Shown: positions 53,600-63,861, counted from the first letter of the stretch. The stretch: 64,000 bases of DNA from Aquimarina muelleri DSM 19832 (GCF_000430665.1 NZ_AUML01000009.1:1-64000), one strand, 5' to 3'. Notes: generated by a model from the letters alone, not told the origin. Made by a program: numbers and translations.

Positions 53600-54709
53600 T
53601 TATAAAAGGTCTGCTAATTCTGTACCAACCAAACTACCAATTGCAATTCCCATTCCACCTTGGCGCACACCACAAAATACATTTTGGGAGATTTGCTTAA
53701 CGATAGATTTTTTTTGATTCCCAACACCCATAATTCCACTCCAGCGTTGGCTAATTTCAAAATCTGTTTTGGGTAAAATTACGGTTCGCAGGATTTCTTC
53801 TAATTTTTTTTGAACTAATTCTGTTTGTCCTAATTCTGCGGTTTCTTCTGCTTTAAAATCCAGATTTCTGCCTCCGCCAAATAAAATTCTATTATCGATA
53901 TTTCTAAAATAATAATATCCTTTATCTAAATGAAATGTTCCTTTAATATGTAAATCTTTAATTGGTTGTGTGATCAAAACCTGTGCTCTGGCTGGTCGTA
54001 CCTTTTTAATTCCTAATTGCGAAGCAAAACCATTGGTTGCAATGAATACTTTGTTTGTGTAAAACGTAAAAGTATCCGTTTTTATTTCAACATTCGTATT
54101 TGTATCCTGATACTCTTTTACATTGCAGTTGTTTAGAATTTTAATATTAGAAACTTGTGCTTTTTTTAATAAAGCTTCCATCATTTTTCCTGTATCGATT
54201 TGACCTTCAGATGAGTTAACGATATATTGGGGTTGAATGTTTTTGAAATTAAAAGAGTTTTTGTGTGCGCTAAAAACAGTATCGTTAAAAATTGGTTGTA
54301 ATAGATGATTAACTTCTTCTATTTTAGAAAGACAGTATTGGTATAATATATTATCATTTTTGGTAAAAAGTTCATATCCGCCATGTTGAAAATAATCTAT
54401 AGTTTGGTCTCCTACATGTTTTCGTAGTAATTGAAGCCCATGATGCCTTTTCTTTACAAGTTCTAACACTTCTTCTTCCTGATGTGTACTCAAGTCATCT
54501 AAGATTTCAGAAAGACTTCCAAAACAAGCAAATCCTGCATTTTTGGTACTGGAACCATTAGGCAACATACCCCTCTCCAGAATAAGGATTTTAGCAACAG
54601 GATATTTATGTCGTAATTTTAAGGCACAGCTAAGCCCTACAATTCCACTACCAATAATAGTAAAATCTATATTAGATAACCAAGTTTTGTGTTCCCAATA
54701 GCTTAGCAT
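53600..54709 (-). CDS. FAD-dependent oxidoreductase (DAO family)
   Basis: A 369-residue flavoprotein. The Rossmann dinucleotide motif IIGSGIVGLSCALKLRHK (about 17-34) is followed by LERGMLPNGSSTKNAG, typical of amine/amino acid oxidases with the GSSTKNAG loop. Substrate-side motifs are GYYYFRNIDNRILFGGGR and a late GVRQGGMGIAIGS. No signal peptide. It is related to glycine oxidase/D-amino acid dehydrogenase types; substrate is undetermined. It starts one base from the gene upstream. Confidence 0.87.
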   Translation of the reverse strand: MLSYWEHKTWLSNIDFTIIGSGIVGLSCALKLRHKYPVAKILILERGMLPNGSSTKNAGFACFGSLSEILDDLSTHQEEEVLELVKKRHHGLQLLRKHVGDQTIDYFQHGGYELFTKNDNILYQYCLSKIEEVNHLLQPIFNDTVFSAHKNSFNFKNIQPQYIVNSSEGQIDTGKMMEALLKKAQVSNIKILNNCNVKEYQDTNTNVEIKTDTFTFYTNKVFIATNGFASQLGIKKVRPARAQVLITQPIKDLHIKGTFHLDKGYYYFRNIDNRILFGGGRNLDFKAEETAELGQTELVQKKLEEILRTVILPKTDFEISQRWSGIMGVGNQKKSIVKQISQNVFCGVRQGGMGIAIGSLVGTELADLL

Positions 54710-56050
54710 TTATTTTTTTAATATCTGTGTGAGAGCGTTTATAGTATTCTCTTTAAAAGTAATAATTCCTTTTAAATCTATAGACTGTGCTGCTACTTTT
54801 TTTGCTTTTATATCTATACTGGTCATAGAAGAGATATATGGATTAATGATAGGAAAATGATTTTCTTTCAGTAATGGATCTATTAAAATCAGAATTCTAA
54901 AAAAGGTAGTAGATATTTCTGTTTTCTGAAAAGATGCCATAAAATCTTTTGAGGTACTTATCTTAAATTCATTTGCTTTTTGTTTTGCATAGTATTGGTA
55001 TAATGGCATTTGTTTTACAAATCGATTCTCACTAATAATTCCTTTGTTTTTTAGAAAGGACTCTATACTATTAGTGCTATCTGTTTTAAAAGAAAACATC
55101 ATTTTAGGCACTTTTTTTTCTTTTATAGATACTACTGGTACTTTCTCAAAATCATCGGTATACTCGTATGTTATTATACTATCTTTTTGTAGAGTATGTC
55201 CTTTTAACTGAAAAGATAGAAGACCATTATAATTTTTGAATAGAGGAGTTGTGTCCCACCTAAGTATGTTTTCTAATTTATTTTGTAAGTAGACATTATC
55301 TTTAATATCTCCAGCAATATACATTTGAATACTGGATTTTTTTGAAAAAGAAGGTACTTCTTGCGTTTCTTTAATATGAATATATGAAGAGTTTTTAATC
55401 TTACTTGTAAATTCTATTTTCCCATCTTTACTATCCAGAGAAAGAATACTGTTTTTCTTTTCTAGAATGCTTAAGTGATGTTCTTCTTTTTTTGCTTTCT
55501 GTAATAAATCATGAGTTGGCATCATATATTTTTTGTCTACCAAAAGATCTTCAAAAACTTTTGATGTACCTTCTTTTTTATAAGAAAAAGCAAGAATAAT
55601 AGTTTGATCTAGCTGGGCTAAAGAAATTGTACCTTTTTTATTAGTTCTATGATAAAACTTTTCTTCTTTTATATCTTGAGATAACCCTAATTCTTTGCTT
55701 AGATAGGATATAGCTTGCGTAGAGTCTGAAATTTGTAACGTGCAAAACACTGTATTCGAAGCTTTTGGTACAGTGTATAAAAACAGGTTGGCAGGAATAT
55801 TGATTCCGTTTTCTTTTTTATGGGTACTTTTTATAGAATCTATATCTTTTGAGGAATAATATTTCCAATTTCCCAGATAATCCCATGCTATTGTTTTTCC
55901 TAATGCAACCAGATTTATTTTTATGATAGTAGTTGCATCTGTATGTACTGCATCTTTATAGGATTTATTTTGCCAACTAGTATATAAAACAAGCAACACT
56001 ACTAATACTATTAGTAGTGTTGTTATAATGCCAAGTTTATATTTTTTCAT
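54710..56050 (-). CDS. Uncharacterised membrane-anchored protein, gene 3 of an envelope trio
   Basis: Not recognised. It has one N-terminal span (LGIITTLLIVLVVLLVLYTS, about 6-25) and about 420 extracytoplasmic residues without cysteine clusters or enzyme motifs. The repeated pattern of short strands and the opening of the soluble part (TTIIKINLVALGKT) recall the beginning of the product upstream (NAVVSIKGGNLTEL), so both may belong to one DUF4836-like superfamily. It is tightly packed in the minus-strand run. Confidence 0.7.
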   Translation of the reverse strand: MKKYKLGIITTLLIVLVVLLVLYTSWQNKSYKDAVHTDATTIIKINLVALGKTIAWDYLGNWKYYSSKDIDSIKSTHKKENGINIPANLFLYTVPKASNTVFCTLQISDSTQAISYLSKELGLSQDIKEEKFYHRTNKKGTISLAQLDQTIILAFSYKKEGTSKVFEDLLVDKKYMMPTHDLLQKAKKEEHHLSILEKKNSILSLDSKDGKIEFTSKIKNSSYIHIKETQEVPSFSKKSSIQMYIAGDIKDNVYLQNKLENILRWDTTPLFKNYNGLLSFQLKGHTLQKDSIITYEYTDDFEKVPVVSIKEKKVPKMMFSFKTDSTNSIESFLKNKGIISENRFVKQMPLYQYYAKQKANEFKISTSKDFMASFQKTEISTTFFRILILIDPLLKENHFPIINPYISSMTSIDIKAKKVAAQSIDLKGIITFKENTINALTQILKK

Positions 56051-56055
56051 TTAGG

Positions 56056-57795
56056 TTATTTATTCATCTCTTCTAAAAGAGTAATAAGATATTGTAATCC
56101 ATTTTTATGCCCAGTAGGCAACTCCATTTTTAAATCGATAGACATTTTATTATTTTTAACTTTGGAGGTTGTTAATTGGATATCTTCTACATTATTAAAT
56201 AGGTATTCTAATTTTCTCTCTGTTTTTTTACGACTATTATAAGCTTTGGCTACTTTAACTATTTCTTGTGTATTTATAAAAATGCTACTACTACTGTTTT
56301 GTAAAATTTGTTTATGTTTTTTAGATACTTTTTTATTTATAGTATTATTTTTAATAACTCTTTCTTTATTGTTACCTATTGTTATTATCTCTTGATTAAT
56401 GTTAACATAGATTTCTGTTGGTAGTGTTTTATACTTAATACGATATACCCCATTTTCAAGAGAAACTATTCCTTTTTCTTGTCCATAGTCAAATATTTTT
56501 TTAATTAGATCTGTATCGCCAGAAGACAATAGTAATAAAAAATCAGGAATGGTTTCGGTTCTGGTTTTTTCTATTTCTTTATAATTATATTCCTCATCAT
56601 ACTCATACGTTTTGTAGGCAACTTCTTTATCATTTAGGTCATACATTAAAAATAATGCATCTCCTTTAATTACTTTACCGATAGCTTTTTCATCTAATAC
56701 TATAGATAATAGGTCTGCCAAAATATCTGTTTCGGTTTTATAAAGATCTCCAAGAGTATTTTGTATCATTTTAGGATATTCTGTTAAGAATTCTTCTGTA
56801 TTTATTACATACGAAGCATACCCTAATATCTCCTCTTCATTAATATAATTAAGAAACTTTTTGTTTAAAGAATTGCTATAGATTTTTTTCATTCTACCTC
56901 CCATTTCTTTATCCATATGATAAGTAATGTTGGCTTTTATTTCTTTTTCTTCTAAAAACATATGTCCAGAAATATCTTGGTTTCCGTATTTTCCGGAATA
57001 GATACCATTTAATAATAATGCTGAATAACGATGTATATTAGATTCTTTTAATATATTAGAATATACTTTCATGATATCAGAAACCCAAATAGAAATTTCT
57101 GCATTTTTATTTTGCGCTTTTAGGTAATCTCGATTTGAAAGTATAGATTCTTTACTGGGCAGAGGAGTATTAAAAATCTGATCTATTTTATCTGTGAGAT
57201 ATTGAAAAGTAATATCTTTTTCTTGAGATCTGCTTTCAAAAATATCATAGTACCCATATTTATGTAAATGGTTTTCGTTTTCTATTATAGGTAAGTCATA
57301 TTGTTTTCTTACTTTATTGTTAGAAAAATAAGATTTGGATACTTTACCATTAATAAAAAGCATCATTTTATCATTCCAAACCATTATAGATGTTTTGTCA
57401 TACTTTTTATAAAAAGCTTTTTGACCTTTGATTGTTGTTATTTTTTCAGGTCTACTAAATAGGGATTCAAATTGATTGCTGTTTTTTATAGGAACTAATG
57501 CGCAATGATATTGTATGCTATCTGTTGCTTCATAAAAATAATACCCAGTAGAAGCAATATCAATGCCTGATTCTAAAAGGGTTTTTGATTTTTCTTTTCT
57601 TGAAAGTTCTTTTTCTATTTTTTTTCCAAAAACCGTTTTTCCAAAATCTTGTATAGAAAAAAGCTCGGTAAGATTTCCACCTTTTATAGAAACTACAGCG
57701 TTTACTTCTTTAGGTATCTTATTTGCTAAATCTTGCGCATTTAGGGGTGTTATACTTAGTAATATACTAGTTGTTAGTAGATATAGTTTATTCAT
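56056..57795 (-). CDS. DUF4836-like exported protein, gene 2 of an envelope trio
   Basis: A 579-residue protein with signal peptide (LLTTSILLSITPLNAQ). The mature start, LANKIPKEVNAVVSIKGGNL, resembles DUF4836-type Bacteroidota proteins of unknown function, in which an 'IPK.. VV' opening is followed by repeated domains. There are no catalytic motifs. Spacing is 5 bases to the next gene and 10 from the one before, so the three are surely one operon. The similarity call is from pattern memory and is tentative. Confidence 0.65.
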   Translation of the reverse strand: MNKLYLLTTSILLSITPLNAQDLANKIPKEVNAVVSIKGGNLTELFSIQDFGKTVFGKKIEKELSRKEKSKTLLESGIDIASTGYYFYEATDSIQYHCALVPIKNSNQFESLFSRPEKITTIKGQKAFYKKYDKTSIMVWNDKMMLFINGKVSKSYFSNNKVRKQYDLPIIENENHLHKYGYYDIFESRSQEKDITFQYLTDKIDQIFNTPLPSKESILSNRDYLKAQNKNAEISIWVSDIMKVYSNILKESNIHRYSALLLNGIYSGKYGNQDISGHMFLEEKEIKANITYHMDKEMGGRMKKIYSNSLNKKFLNYINEEEILGYASYVINTEEFLTEYPKMIQNTLGDLYKTETDILADLLSIVLDEKAIGKVIKGDALFLMYDLNDKEVAYKTYEYDEEYNYKEIEKTRTETIPDFLLLLSSGDTDLIKKIFDYGQEKGIVSLENGVYRIKYKTLPTEIYVNINQEIITIGNNKERVIKNNTINKKVSKKHKQILQNSSSSIFINTQEIVKVAKAYNSRKKTERKLEYLFNNVEDIQLTTSKVKNNKMSIDLKMELPTGHKNGLQYLITLLEEMNK

Positions 57796-57805
57796 TATAA
57801 AGTAA

Positions 57806-58516
57806 TTATTTTGCTAATTGAATTTTGGTGTTGCTACTAGAAGTTCCTTTTAATAAATCGATTATGTTGATTTTAAGCATTGCTGCTTTTTTTGATTTAG
57901 AGATTTTTACTTTTGTATTGGAAACCGATAGGATTTCTTTATAAAATCTATAAATACTGGTATATAAAGCATTTTCGAATACTTTTTTACTATCTAAGTT
58001 CAGCTTATTATATTGCTTTAATATTTCTGGATCATAGGTATAACTCTTTGTAAATATTTCTTTTGAGGTGTTATATTGATAAGAGTTGTAAGATTCGATT
58101 TTTACTTTCTGCTTACTTAAAACTTCTTTAGTTAGTTTATTAATACTTGTAATATCTTTAAAAGAGCAACGCACAGAAAACACGTAGTTTTCATAATCTT
58201 CTTTTTTACTAATATTGTATATCCCTTCAGTTTTTTGCAAATAGGTTACTACATCGTTCATTCCTTTTTGAACCTCTTTTTTTGATGGTATTTTATGTCC
58301 ACTTACACTATCTAATAGCATAATAGAAGTGATTTTTGATTTACTCTGACTTAAGTTTACGGTAAGAGTAAAATCTCCTGATCCATCTTTATTGAGATTT
58401 ACTTCTTCAAGGATCTCAAAACAAGAGGTAAGAGATAAGAGGGTTAGTAGTATTAAAAATTTTGCTGTATATTTTTTTAGCATAATTATTTGTTCAAAAA
58501 TCAATATGGTATACAA
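57806..58516 (-). CDS. Uncharacterised lipoprotein, gene 1 of an envelope trio
   Basis: The lipobox is LLSLTSC. The mature part begins FEILEEVNLNKDGSGDFTLTVNLS, a pattern seen in small Bacteroidota lipoproteins with a duplicated alpha/beta fold. It is 236 residues from the ATG at 58516; an in-frame ATG 11 codons later (before LKKYTAKFLILL) is a more natural signal peptide start. It is the first gene of the trio and of the downstream run to the Gre-like factor. Function is unknown. Confidence 0.65.
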   Translation of the reverse strand: MYTILIFEQIIMLKKYTAKFLILLTLLSLTSCFEILEEVNLNKDGSGDFTLTVNLSQSKSKITSIMLLDSVSGHKIPSKKEVQKGMNDVVTYLQKTEGIYNISKKEDYENYVFSVRCSFKDITSINKLTKEVLSKQKVKIESYNSYQYNTSKEIFTKSYTYDPEILKQYNKLNLDSKKVFENALYTSIYRFYKEILSVSNTKVKISKSKKAAMLKINIIDLLKGTSSSNTKIQLAK

Positions 58517-58560
58517 AAATGCTGCAAAAAAATGGTAATTCTCACACTATTTTACGTGAA

Positions 58561-58592
58561 AACACCCTCCCTGTTTTCAGGGAGGGTGTTTT
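58561..58592 (-). terminator. Terminator of the fabH-accB-accC operon
   Basis: AACACCCTCCCTG and CAGGGAGGGTGTT form a perfect 13-bp stem with a TTTT loop and U-rich tail, 25 bases past the accC stop. Confidence 0.85.
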
Positions 58593-58617
58593 TATTAATT
58601 TTAAAAGATTTTGTTTA

Positions 58618-59964
58618 TTATAGTTCTGTTTTCATTTCAAAATCTTCCATAAATTTAGTAGTATAATTACCTGCTACATAGTCTGGATGATCCATAAGTT
58701 GTCTATGAAACGGAACGGTAGTTTTTATTCCTTCTACTACAAATTCATCTAATGCTCTTTTCATTTTGTTAATTGCCTCTTCACGTGTTTGCGCAGTGGT
58801 AATAAGTTTAGCTATCATAGAATCATAATTAGGAGGGATACTATATCCGCTGTATACATGAGTATCTACTCGAACACCATGACCTCCTGGAACATGTAAA
58901 TTGGTGATTTTACCAGGGGATGGTCGAAAATCTTTGTGAGGATCTTCAGCATTGATTCTACATTCTATAGAGTGTAATTGCGGGAAATAGTTTTTGCCTG
59001 AAATTGGCACTCCTGCAGCGACTAAAATTTGCTCTCTGATCAAGTCATAATCCACTACTTGTTCTGTGATAGGGTGTTCTACTTGAATACGGGTATTCAT
59101 TTCCATAAAGTAGAAATTACGGTGTTTATCTACCAAAAATTCTACGGTACCAGCACCTTCGTATTTAATATATTCTGCTGCTTTTACTGCTGCGGCACCC
59201 ATTTTTTCACGTAATTCATCTGTCATGAATGGAGAAGGGGTTTCTTCAGTAAGTTTTTGGTGTCTTCGTTGTATAGAACAATCTCTTTCTGATAAATGGC
59301 ATGCTCTACCATTGCTGTCTCCAACAATTTGTATTTCGATATGGCGAGGCTCTTCGATAAGTTTTTCCATGTACATACCGTCATTTCCAAAAGCAGCTGC
59401 GGCTTCTTGGCGAGCACTGTCCCATGCTTTTCTTAGGTCTTCTTTTTTCCAAACAGCTCGCATTCCTTTTCCACCACCACCAGCTGTAGCTTTTAGCATT
59501 ACGGGGTATCCCATTTCTTTAGCTAGCTTTTCTGTTTCTTCAAAAGATTCCAGAATTCCTTCACTACCTGGGATTGTTGGCACTCCTGCAGCTTTCATGG
59601 TAGCTTTTGCAGAGGCTTTATCTCCCATTTTATCAATCATTTCGGCGCTTGCTCCAATGAATTTGATCTCATGTTCTTCACAAATTTTGGAGAACTTAGC
59701 GTTTTCAGAAAGGAAACCATATCCAGGATGTATAGCATCTGCATTGGTGATTTCTGCTGCGGCTATAATGTTAGACATTTTAAGGTAAGATTCACTGCTG
59801 GGAGCAGGTCCGATGCATACCGCTTCATCTGCAAAGCGTACATGTAAACTTTCTGCATCTGCTGTAGAGTAGACCGCAACGGATTTAATTCCCATTTCTT
59901 TGCAGGTTCTGATTACTCGCAAAGCAATCTCCCCTCTATTTGCAATTAGAATTTTTTTAAACAT
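58618..59964 (-). CDS. accC: Acetyl-CoA carboxylase, biotin carboxylase subunit
   Basis: Carboxylates the biotin of AccB using ATP and bicarbonate. It has N-terminal [23 protein letters not shown]-grasp loop [12 protein letters not shown], and catalytic segments [14 protein letters not shown] and [16 protein letters not shown]. The 448-residue length is normal. It is the last gene of fabH-accB-accC. Confidence 0.97.
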   Translation of the reverse strand: MFKKILIANRGEIALRVIRTCKEMGIKSVAVYSTADAESLHVRFADEAVCIGPAPSSESYLKMSNIIAAAEITNADAIHPGYGFLSENAKFSKICEEHEIKFIGASAEMIDKMGDKASAKATMKAAGVPTIPGSEGILESFEETEKLAKEMGYPVMLKATAGGGGKGMRAVWKKEDLRKAWDSARQEAAAAFGNDGMYMEKLIEEPRHIEIQIVGDSNGRACHLSERDCSIQRRHQKLTEETPSPFMTDELREKMGAAAVKAAEYIKYEGAGTVEFLVDKHRNFYFMEMNTRIQVEHPITEQVVDYDLIREQILVAAGVPISGKNYFPQLHSIECRINAEDPHKDFRPSPGKITNLHVPGGHGVRVDTHVYSGYSIPPNYDSMIAKLITTAQTREEAINKMKRALDEFVVEGIKTTVPFHRQLMDHPDYVAGNYTTKFMEDFEMKTEL

Positions 59965-60051
59965 AACTTCTTAGAAATTACAATATTCAAAAAAAACAAA
60001 TTCCAGTTTTTGCGTATGTTGGATTTTGAATTTTTGAATTTTTGGGTTTAA

Positions 60052-60537
60052 CTACGATGGGTCTACTAAGAATAGAGGCTGATCAAATTCTACTGGAGAA
60101 GAATCATCCACTAATACTTTTACAATTTTACCAGAAACTTCACTTTCGATTTCATTAAAAAGTTTCATTGCTTCAATAATACAAAGTACATCTCCTTCTT
60201 TTATAGAGTCACCGACTTCAACAAATGTCGGTTTATCTGGGGATGGTTTTCTATATAAGGTTCCTATAATAGGAGACTTAATAGTGATGTATTTTGAGTT
60301 TTCATCAGGTACACTTTCTGTCACTGGAGGCGTACTAGAAGCTGTTTGTACAGGAGTAGCTACCGGTTGAGGTGCAATTGCATTACCTACAGGTATTTGT
60401 TGTACAAATGTTGTTTCTTTACTTTCGTCTGATGCGGTTTTAATGGTGATTTTAATATCATCCATTTCTAACTTTACTTCGCTGGCGCCTGATTTGGCTA
60501 CGAATTTAATTAAATTTTGAATTTCTTTTAAATCCAT
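60052..60537 (-). CDS. accB: Acetyl-CoA carboxylase biotin carboxyl carrier protein
   Basis: A 161-residue carrier. Biotin attaches to Lys125 in IEAMKLFNE. The N-terminal helix region (MDLKEIQNLIKFVAKSG) and a Pro/Ala/Thr linker precede the biotinyl domain. The ATG at 60537 is chosen because the next in-frame ATG upstream (60630) lies inside fabH and adds residues without family similarity. It follows fabH by 28 bases. Confidence 0.95.
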   Translation of the reverse strand: MDLKEIQNLIKFVAKSGASEVKLEMDDIKITIKTASDESKETTFVQQIPVGNAIAPQPVATPVQTASSTPPVTESVPDENSKYITIKSPIIGTLYRKPSPDKPTFVEVGDSIKEGDVLCIIEAMKLFNEIESEVSGKIVKVLVDDSSPVEFDQPLFLVDPS

Positions 60538-60565
60538 AATGTTTGGGTATTGTGTGTTTAGTTGT

Positions 60566-61561
60566 TTAGGAATTATAGGCCCATTTAAAATAAATAGAAC
60601 CCCAAGTAAAGCCTCCACCAAATGAAGCAAATACTATATTATCTCCTTTTTTAAGCTGTTTTTCATAATCATGTAACAATAGTGGTAAAGTGGCAGAGGT
60701 AGTATTACCATATCGTTGAATGTTCATAAGGACTTTGTTGTCATCTAGTTCCATTCTTTTTGCAGTAGCGTCAATAATCCGTTTATTTGCTTGATGCGCA
60801 ATAAGCCAATTTACGTCGTTACCGGTTAGATTATTACGTTCTAATATTTTGGTGCTGGCGTCAGCCATATTAGAAACGGCATATTTAAACACGGTTTTTC
60901 CGTCTTGTCTAACAAAATGAAGTTGTTTAGCAACAGTTTCTTCTGTAGGAGGTAATAAAGAACCTCCTGCTTCGATTTTTAAAAATTCTCTTCCAATACC
61001 ATCGGTACGCAGGTATTCGTCTTGTAGTCCGAGGCCTTCATAGTTGGGTTCAAAAAGGGCTGCGCCACCTCCATCACCAAAAATGATACAAGTTGTACGA
61101 TCGGTATAATCTATAATAGAAGACATTTTATCTGCTCCTATTACTAATACTTTTTTATATCTTCCGGATTCTATATAGCTGGCTGCAGTAGACATTCCAT
61201 ATAAAAAACTGGAACAGGCTGCTTGCAGATCATAAGAAAATGCATTAACGGCACCTATTTTAGAAGCAGTGTATGCCGCGGTTGCCGCAACGGGAAGATC
61301 TGGTGTAGCGGTAGCAAAAATCACTAAATCTATCTCTTTAGGGTCAAGATTCCTTTTAGCAATTAGATCTTCTGCCGCCTTGATACCTAAGTAAGAAGTT
61401 CCCTTATCCTTATCTTTTAGTATTCTACGTTCTTTAATACCTGTACGACTGGTTATCCATTCGTCGTTAGTGTCAACCATAGTTGCTAATATATCATTAG
61501 TTAACACATAATCTGGCACGTATGCGCCTACAGCTGTAATAGCGGCTGTGATTTTACTCAT
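60566..61561 (-). CDS. fabH: 3-oxoacyl-ACP synthase III
   Basis: Starts fatty acid synthesis by condensing acetyl-CoA (or branched acyl-CoA) with malonyl-ACP. The triad comprises Cys116 in LQAACSSFLYG, His in WLIAHQANKRI and Asn in RYGNTTSATLPLL. It is 331 residues long. It is the first gene of the fabH-accB-accC group, separated by a terminator from rpmF upstream. Confidence 0.96.
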   Translation of the reverse strand: MSKITAAITAVGAYVPDYVLTNDILATMVDTNDEWITSRTGIKERRILKDKDKGTSYLGIKAAEDLIAKRNLDPKEIDLVIFATATPDLPVAATAAYTASKIGAVNAFSYDLQAACSSFLYGMSTAASYIESGRYKKVLVIGADKMSSIIDYTDRTTCIIFGDGGGAALFEPNYEGLGLQDEYLRTDGIGREFLKIEAGGSLLPPTEETVAKQLHFVRQDGKTVFKYAVSNMADASTKILERNNLTGNDVNWLIAHQANKRIIDATAKRMELDDNKVLMNIQRYGNTTSATLPLLLHDYEKQLKKGDNIVFASFGGGFTWGSIYFKWAYNS

Positions 61562-61683
61562 ATCTTAGTTTTAGTTTCGCAAACTATAGCGCAAAAATGC
61601 GCTGAAAAATTCGTTGAAATTACTAAATTCTACACAAATATGGCGCAAAATAACTGGATTTTGACACATATTCAACTAAAAAC

Positions 61684-61708
61684 AAAAAAACTCTCACATT
61701 TGTGAGAG
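61684..61708 (-). terminator. Terminator of rpmF
   Basis: CTCTCACA-TT-TGTGAGAG is a perfect hairpin followed on the minus strand by seven U, so rpmF and fabH are separate transcription units. Confidence 0.8.
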
Positions 61709-61734
61709 CTTTCTTTAAGATTTTAACAGTATCT

Positions 61735-61932
61735 TTAAGCTACTTCTTCTTCAGTATTATCGATAACGATCTGTCCACGGTAATATAATTTACCTTCGTG
61801 CCAGTGTGCTCTGTGATATAAATGCGCTTCTCCTGTAGTAGGGTCAGTAGCTATTTGAGGAACGGTAGCTTTATAGTGTGTTCTTCTTTTATCTCTTCTG
61901 GTTTTCGATATTTTTCTCTTAGGATGTGCCAT
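61735..61932 (-). CDS. rpmF: 50S ribosomal protein L32
   Basis: A 65-residue basic protein beginning [20 protein letters not shown], as L32 does. The usual zinc-binding CxxC pairs are absent ([16 protein letters not shown] instead), i.e. the zinc-free form common in Bacteroidota. It lies 10 bases after the DUF177 gene, the conserved pair. Confidence 0.96.
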   Translation of the reverse strand: MAHPKRKISKTRRDKRRTHYKATVPQIATDPTTGEAHLYHRAHWHEGKLYYRGQIVIDNTEEEVA

Positions 61933-61942
61933 TGCTTAGCTA

Positions 61943-62482
61943 TTATTTATCGTTTAATAAGTTTTTTAATTTATCCCAACGAGGATCTGTTTCCTCATCT
62001 TCGTCTACTATTGTTTTTTCTTTTGGACTTAATTCTTCTAGTTTTTCAAGTATGTCGGATTGTAATGTACCGTTTTTTACCCCTGGATGAACTCTTTTGG
62101 ATGGTATAGCCAAAACAATAAGTTCATAGATATATTGTTGAACGTTTATTTCATATTCTCCATAAGGAAGTATAAGTAGCTCCTCGTTTTCATCATTATA
62201 TTCTTCTCCAAACTTTACTACTAAAAAAATTTCATTTTTAATAGGCAAGTCAAAGGGTTCATTAGTAAGGTCACAGTTTACATTTACAGTTCCTGTTGCT
62301 GTAAACTGAAGTTCTAACATCGTTGTTTTTTTGTTAAACTCCAGAGCAACATTTATTGCAGATGCATTAAATTCGTCGTACTCAAAATGTTCAAAGAACG
62401 TATTCTCAATTTGAAACTCAAACTGGTGTAATCCTTGCTTCAGCCCAACAAAAGGAATAGTATACTCTTTAAGTTGTTTCAT
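61943..62482 (-). CDS. DUF177 / YceD family protein
   Basis: A 179-residue acidic protein with the YceD pattern NVNCDLTNEPFDLPI and the late segment LNDK after a charged stretch (PKEKTIVDEDEETDPRWDKL). In many bacteria it sits in front of rpmF and is linked to 23S rRNA / ribosome biogenesis. It is cytoplasmic and forms an operon with rpmF. Confidence 0.88.
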   Translation of the reverse strand: MKQLKEYTIPFVGLKQGLHQFEFQIENTFFEHFEYDEFNASAINVALEFNKKTTMLELQFTATGTVNVNCDLTNEPFDLPIKNEIFLVVKFGEEYNDENEELLILPYGEYEINVQQYIYELIVLAIPSKRVHPGVKNGTLQSDILEKLEELSPKEKTIVDEDEETDPRWDKLKNLLNDK

Positions 62483-62706
62483 TTCATCATCAGTTTCAAG
62501 GGCCTATCGATTTGATAAAGGCGGGTGCAAAGATAATAAAATTTTGTTACGAAAGTATTTTTGTAAACAAAATTATATCAGATTGTTAGTTATTTAGTTT
62601 GTCTGTTTATTTTTGAATGCTTATGTGTTGTAGGTATTTTTATATTTAAAGAGAAAAGTAACCCTGTTCTATACCTTGTTTATACATATTAATGAGCGTC
62701 TATAAT

Positions 62707-63774
62707 TTACTCTCTTGCACCTTTATTTTGTACTTTTCTGGGTTGTCTTTTCAAGGGGTTTTTAGTTAATTCGAGGTATTCTTGTCTGTTTTTGTAGATT
62801 TTTAATGCGGCAAAAACTGCCTCTTTAAAAGAACTGTTATCAGCTTGATTTTTACCTGCGATTTCAAAAGCAGTACCATGATCTGGAGATGTTCTTACCT
62901 TGTTTAATCCAGCAGTATAGTTTACTCCTTTGCCAAAAGAGAGTGTCTTAAAAGGGATTAGTCCTTGATCGTGATACGAAGCAACTATGGCATCAAAAGA
63001 CTTATAGTTATTGGATCCAAAAAAGCTATCTGCTGCATATGGGCCATATACTAATTTACCAGATTCATTAATTTTTCGAATGGTTGGTTTTAGAATTTCT
63101 TCATCCTCTTTGCCAATAACTCCATTGTCCCCGCTATGTGGGTTAATGCCTAGTATGGCTATTTTTGGTTTTGATATAGCAAAGTCTTGTTTAAGTGCTT
63201 GGTAAATGGTGTTTATTTTTTGTTCTATTAATTCTGGAGTTATAGTATCTGCAATATCTTTTACAGCAACATGATCGGTAAGTAAGCCTACCTTTAGGTC
63301 TTCTGTGATCATAAACATTAAGCTGTTTCCTTCTAGTTCCTGGTTAAGATAATCTGTGTGTCCAGGAAATTTAAATTCTTCGGATTGGATGCTGTGCTTA
63401 TTAATAGGAGCGGTTACCAATACATCAATTTCGTTGTTTTTTAGAGCTTGAGTCGCAGCGGTAAGAGATTTGATTGCATAGCTTCCTATTTTTTCATCTT
63501 CTTGTCCAAAATTAATATTTACAGCTTCTTTCCACACATTAAGAACATTTACTTTACCGTCCAAAATCTGAGAAGTCTTATCTATGCCATGAAGGTTTGT
63601 AGTGCTTTTGTAATGTTTTTTTAAAAAAGAAAGAATTTTTACTGAGGCAAAAATTACCGGAGTACAGAAATCTAACATTCGCGAATCTTCAAAAGTCTTA
63701 AGCACTACTTCGCTTCCTATGCCATTTAGGTCTCCAATAGAAATTCCTAATCTTATTTTTTCTTCTTTCTTCAT
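62707..63774 (-). CDS. pdxA: 4-hydroxythreonine-4-phosphate dehydrogenase
   Basis: NAD-dependent step of vitamin B6 synthesis. Motifs are ISIGDLNGIGSEVVLKTF at the start, FPGHTDYL, ILGINPHSGDNGVIG and SYHDQGLIPFKTL, carrying the metal-binding His residues. ATG 63774 (MKKEEKIRLGISIGD) is favoured over ATG 63795 seven codons upstream because it fits the family start; both are possible. It is divergent from riboflavin synthase. Confidence 0.92.
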   Translation of the reverse strand: MKKEEKIRLGISIGDLNGIGSEVVLKTFEDSRMLDFCTPVIFASVKILSFLKKHYKSTTNLHGIDKTSQILDGKVNVLNVWKEAVNINFGQEDEKIGSYAIKSLTAATQALKNNEIDVLVTAPINKHSIQSEEFKFPGHTDYLNQELEGNSLMFMITEDLKVGLLTDHVAVKDIADTITPELIEQKINTIYQALKQDFAISKPKIAILGINPHSGDNGVIGKEDEEILKPTIRKINESGKLVYGPYAADSFFGSNNYKSFDAIVASYHDQGLIPFKTLSFGKGVNYTAGLNKVRTSPDHGTAFEIAGKNQADNSSFKEAVFAALKIYKNRQEYLELTKNPLKRQPRKVQNKGARE

Positions 63775-63835
63775 TATATAAACTACTTTATCCATATTTT
63801 TGAAATCTAAAATCAGACCTCAAAGGTTATGGCTA

Positions 63836-63843
63836 CAAATTTA
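63836..63843 (-). promoter_or_regulatory. Possible pdxA promoter -7 box
   Basis: TAAATTTG on the minus strand matches the consensus perfectly, about 62 bases before ATG 63774. No TTG at -33 is evident. Confidence 0.3.
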
Positions 63844-63861
63844 ACTAAATAATTTGCATTT

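Noticed and set aside
60538..60630. Longer accB beginning inside fabH
   Set aside because: The added 31 residues read from the fabH coding region in another frame and are unlike biotin carrier N-termini; ATG 60537 gives the expected start.
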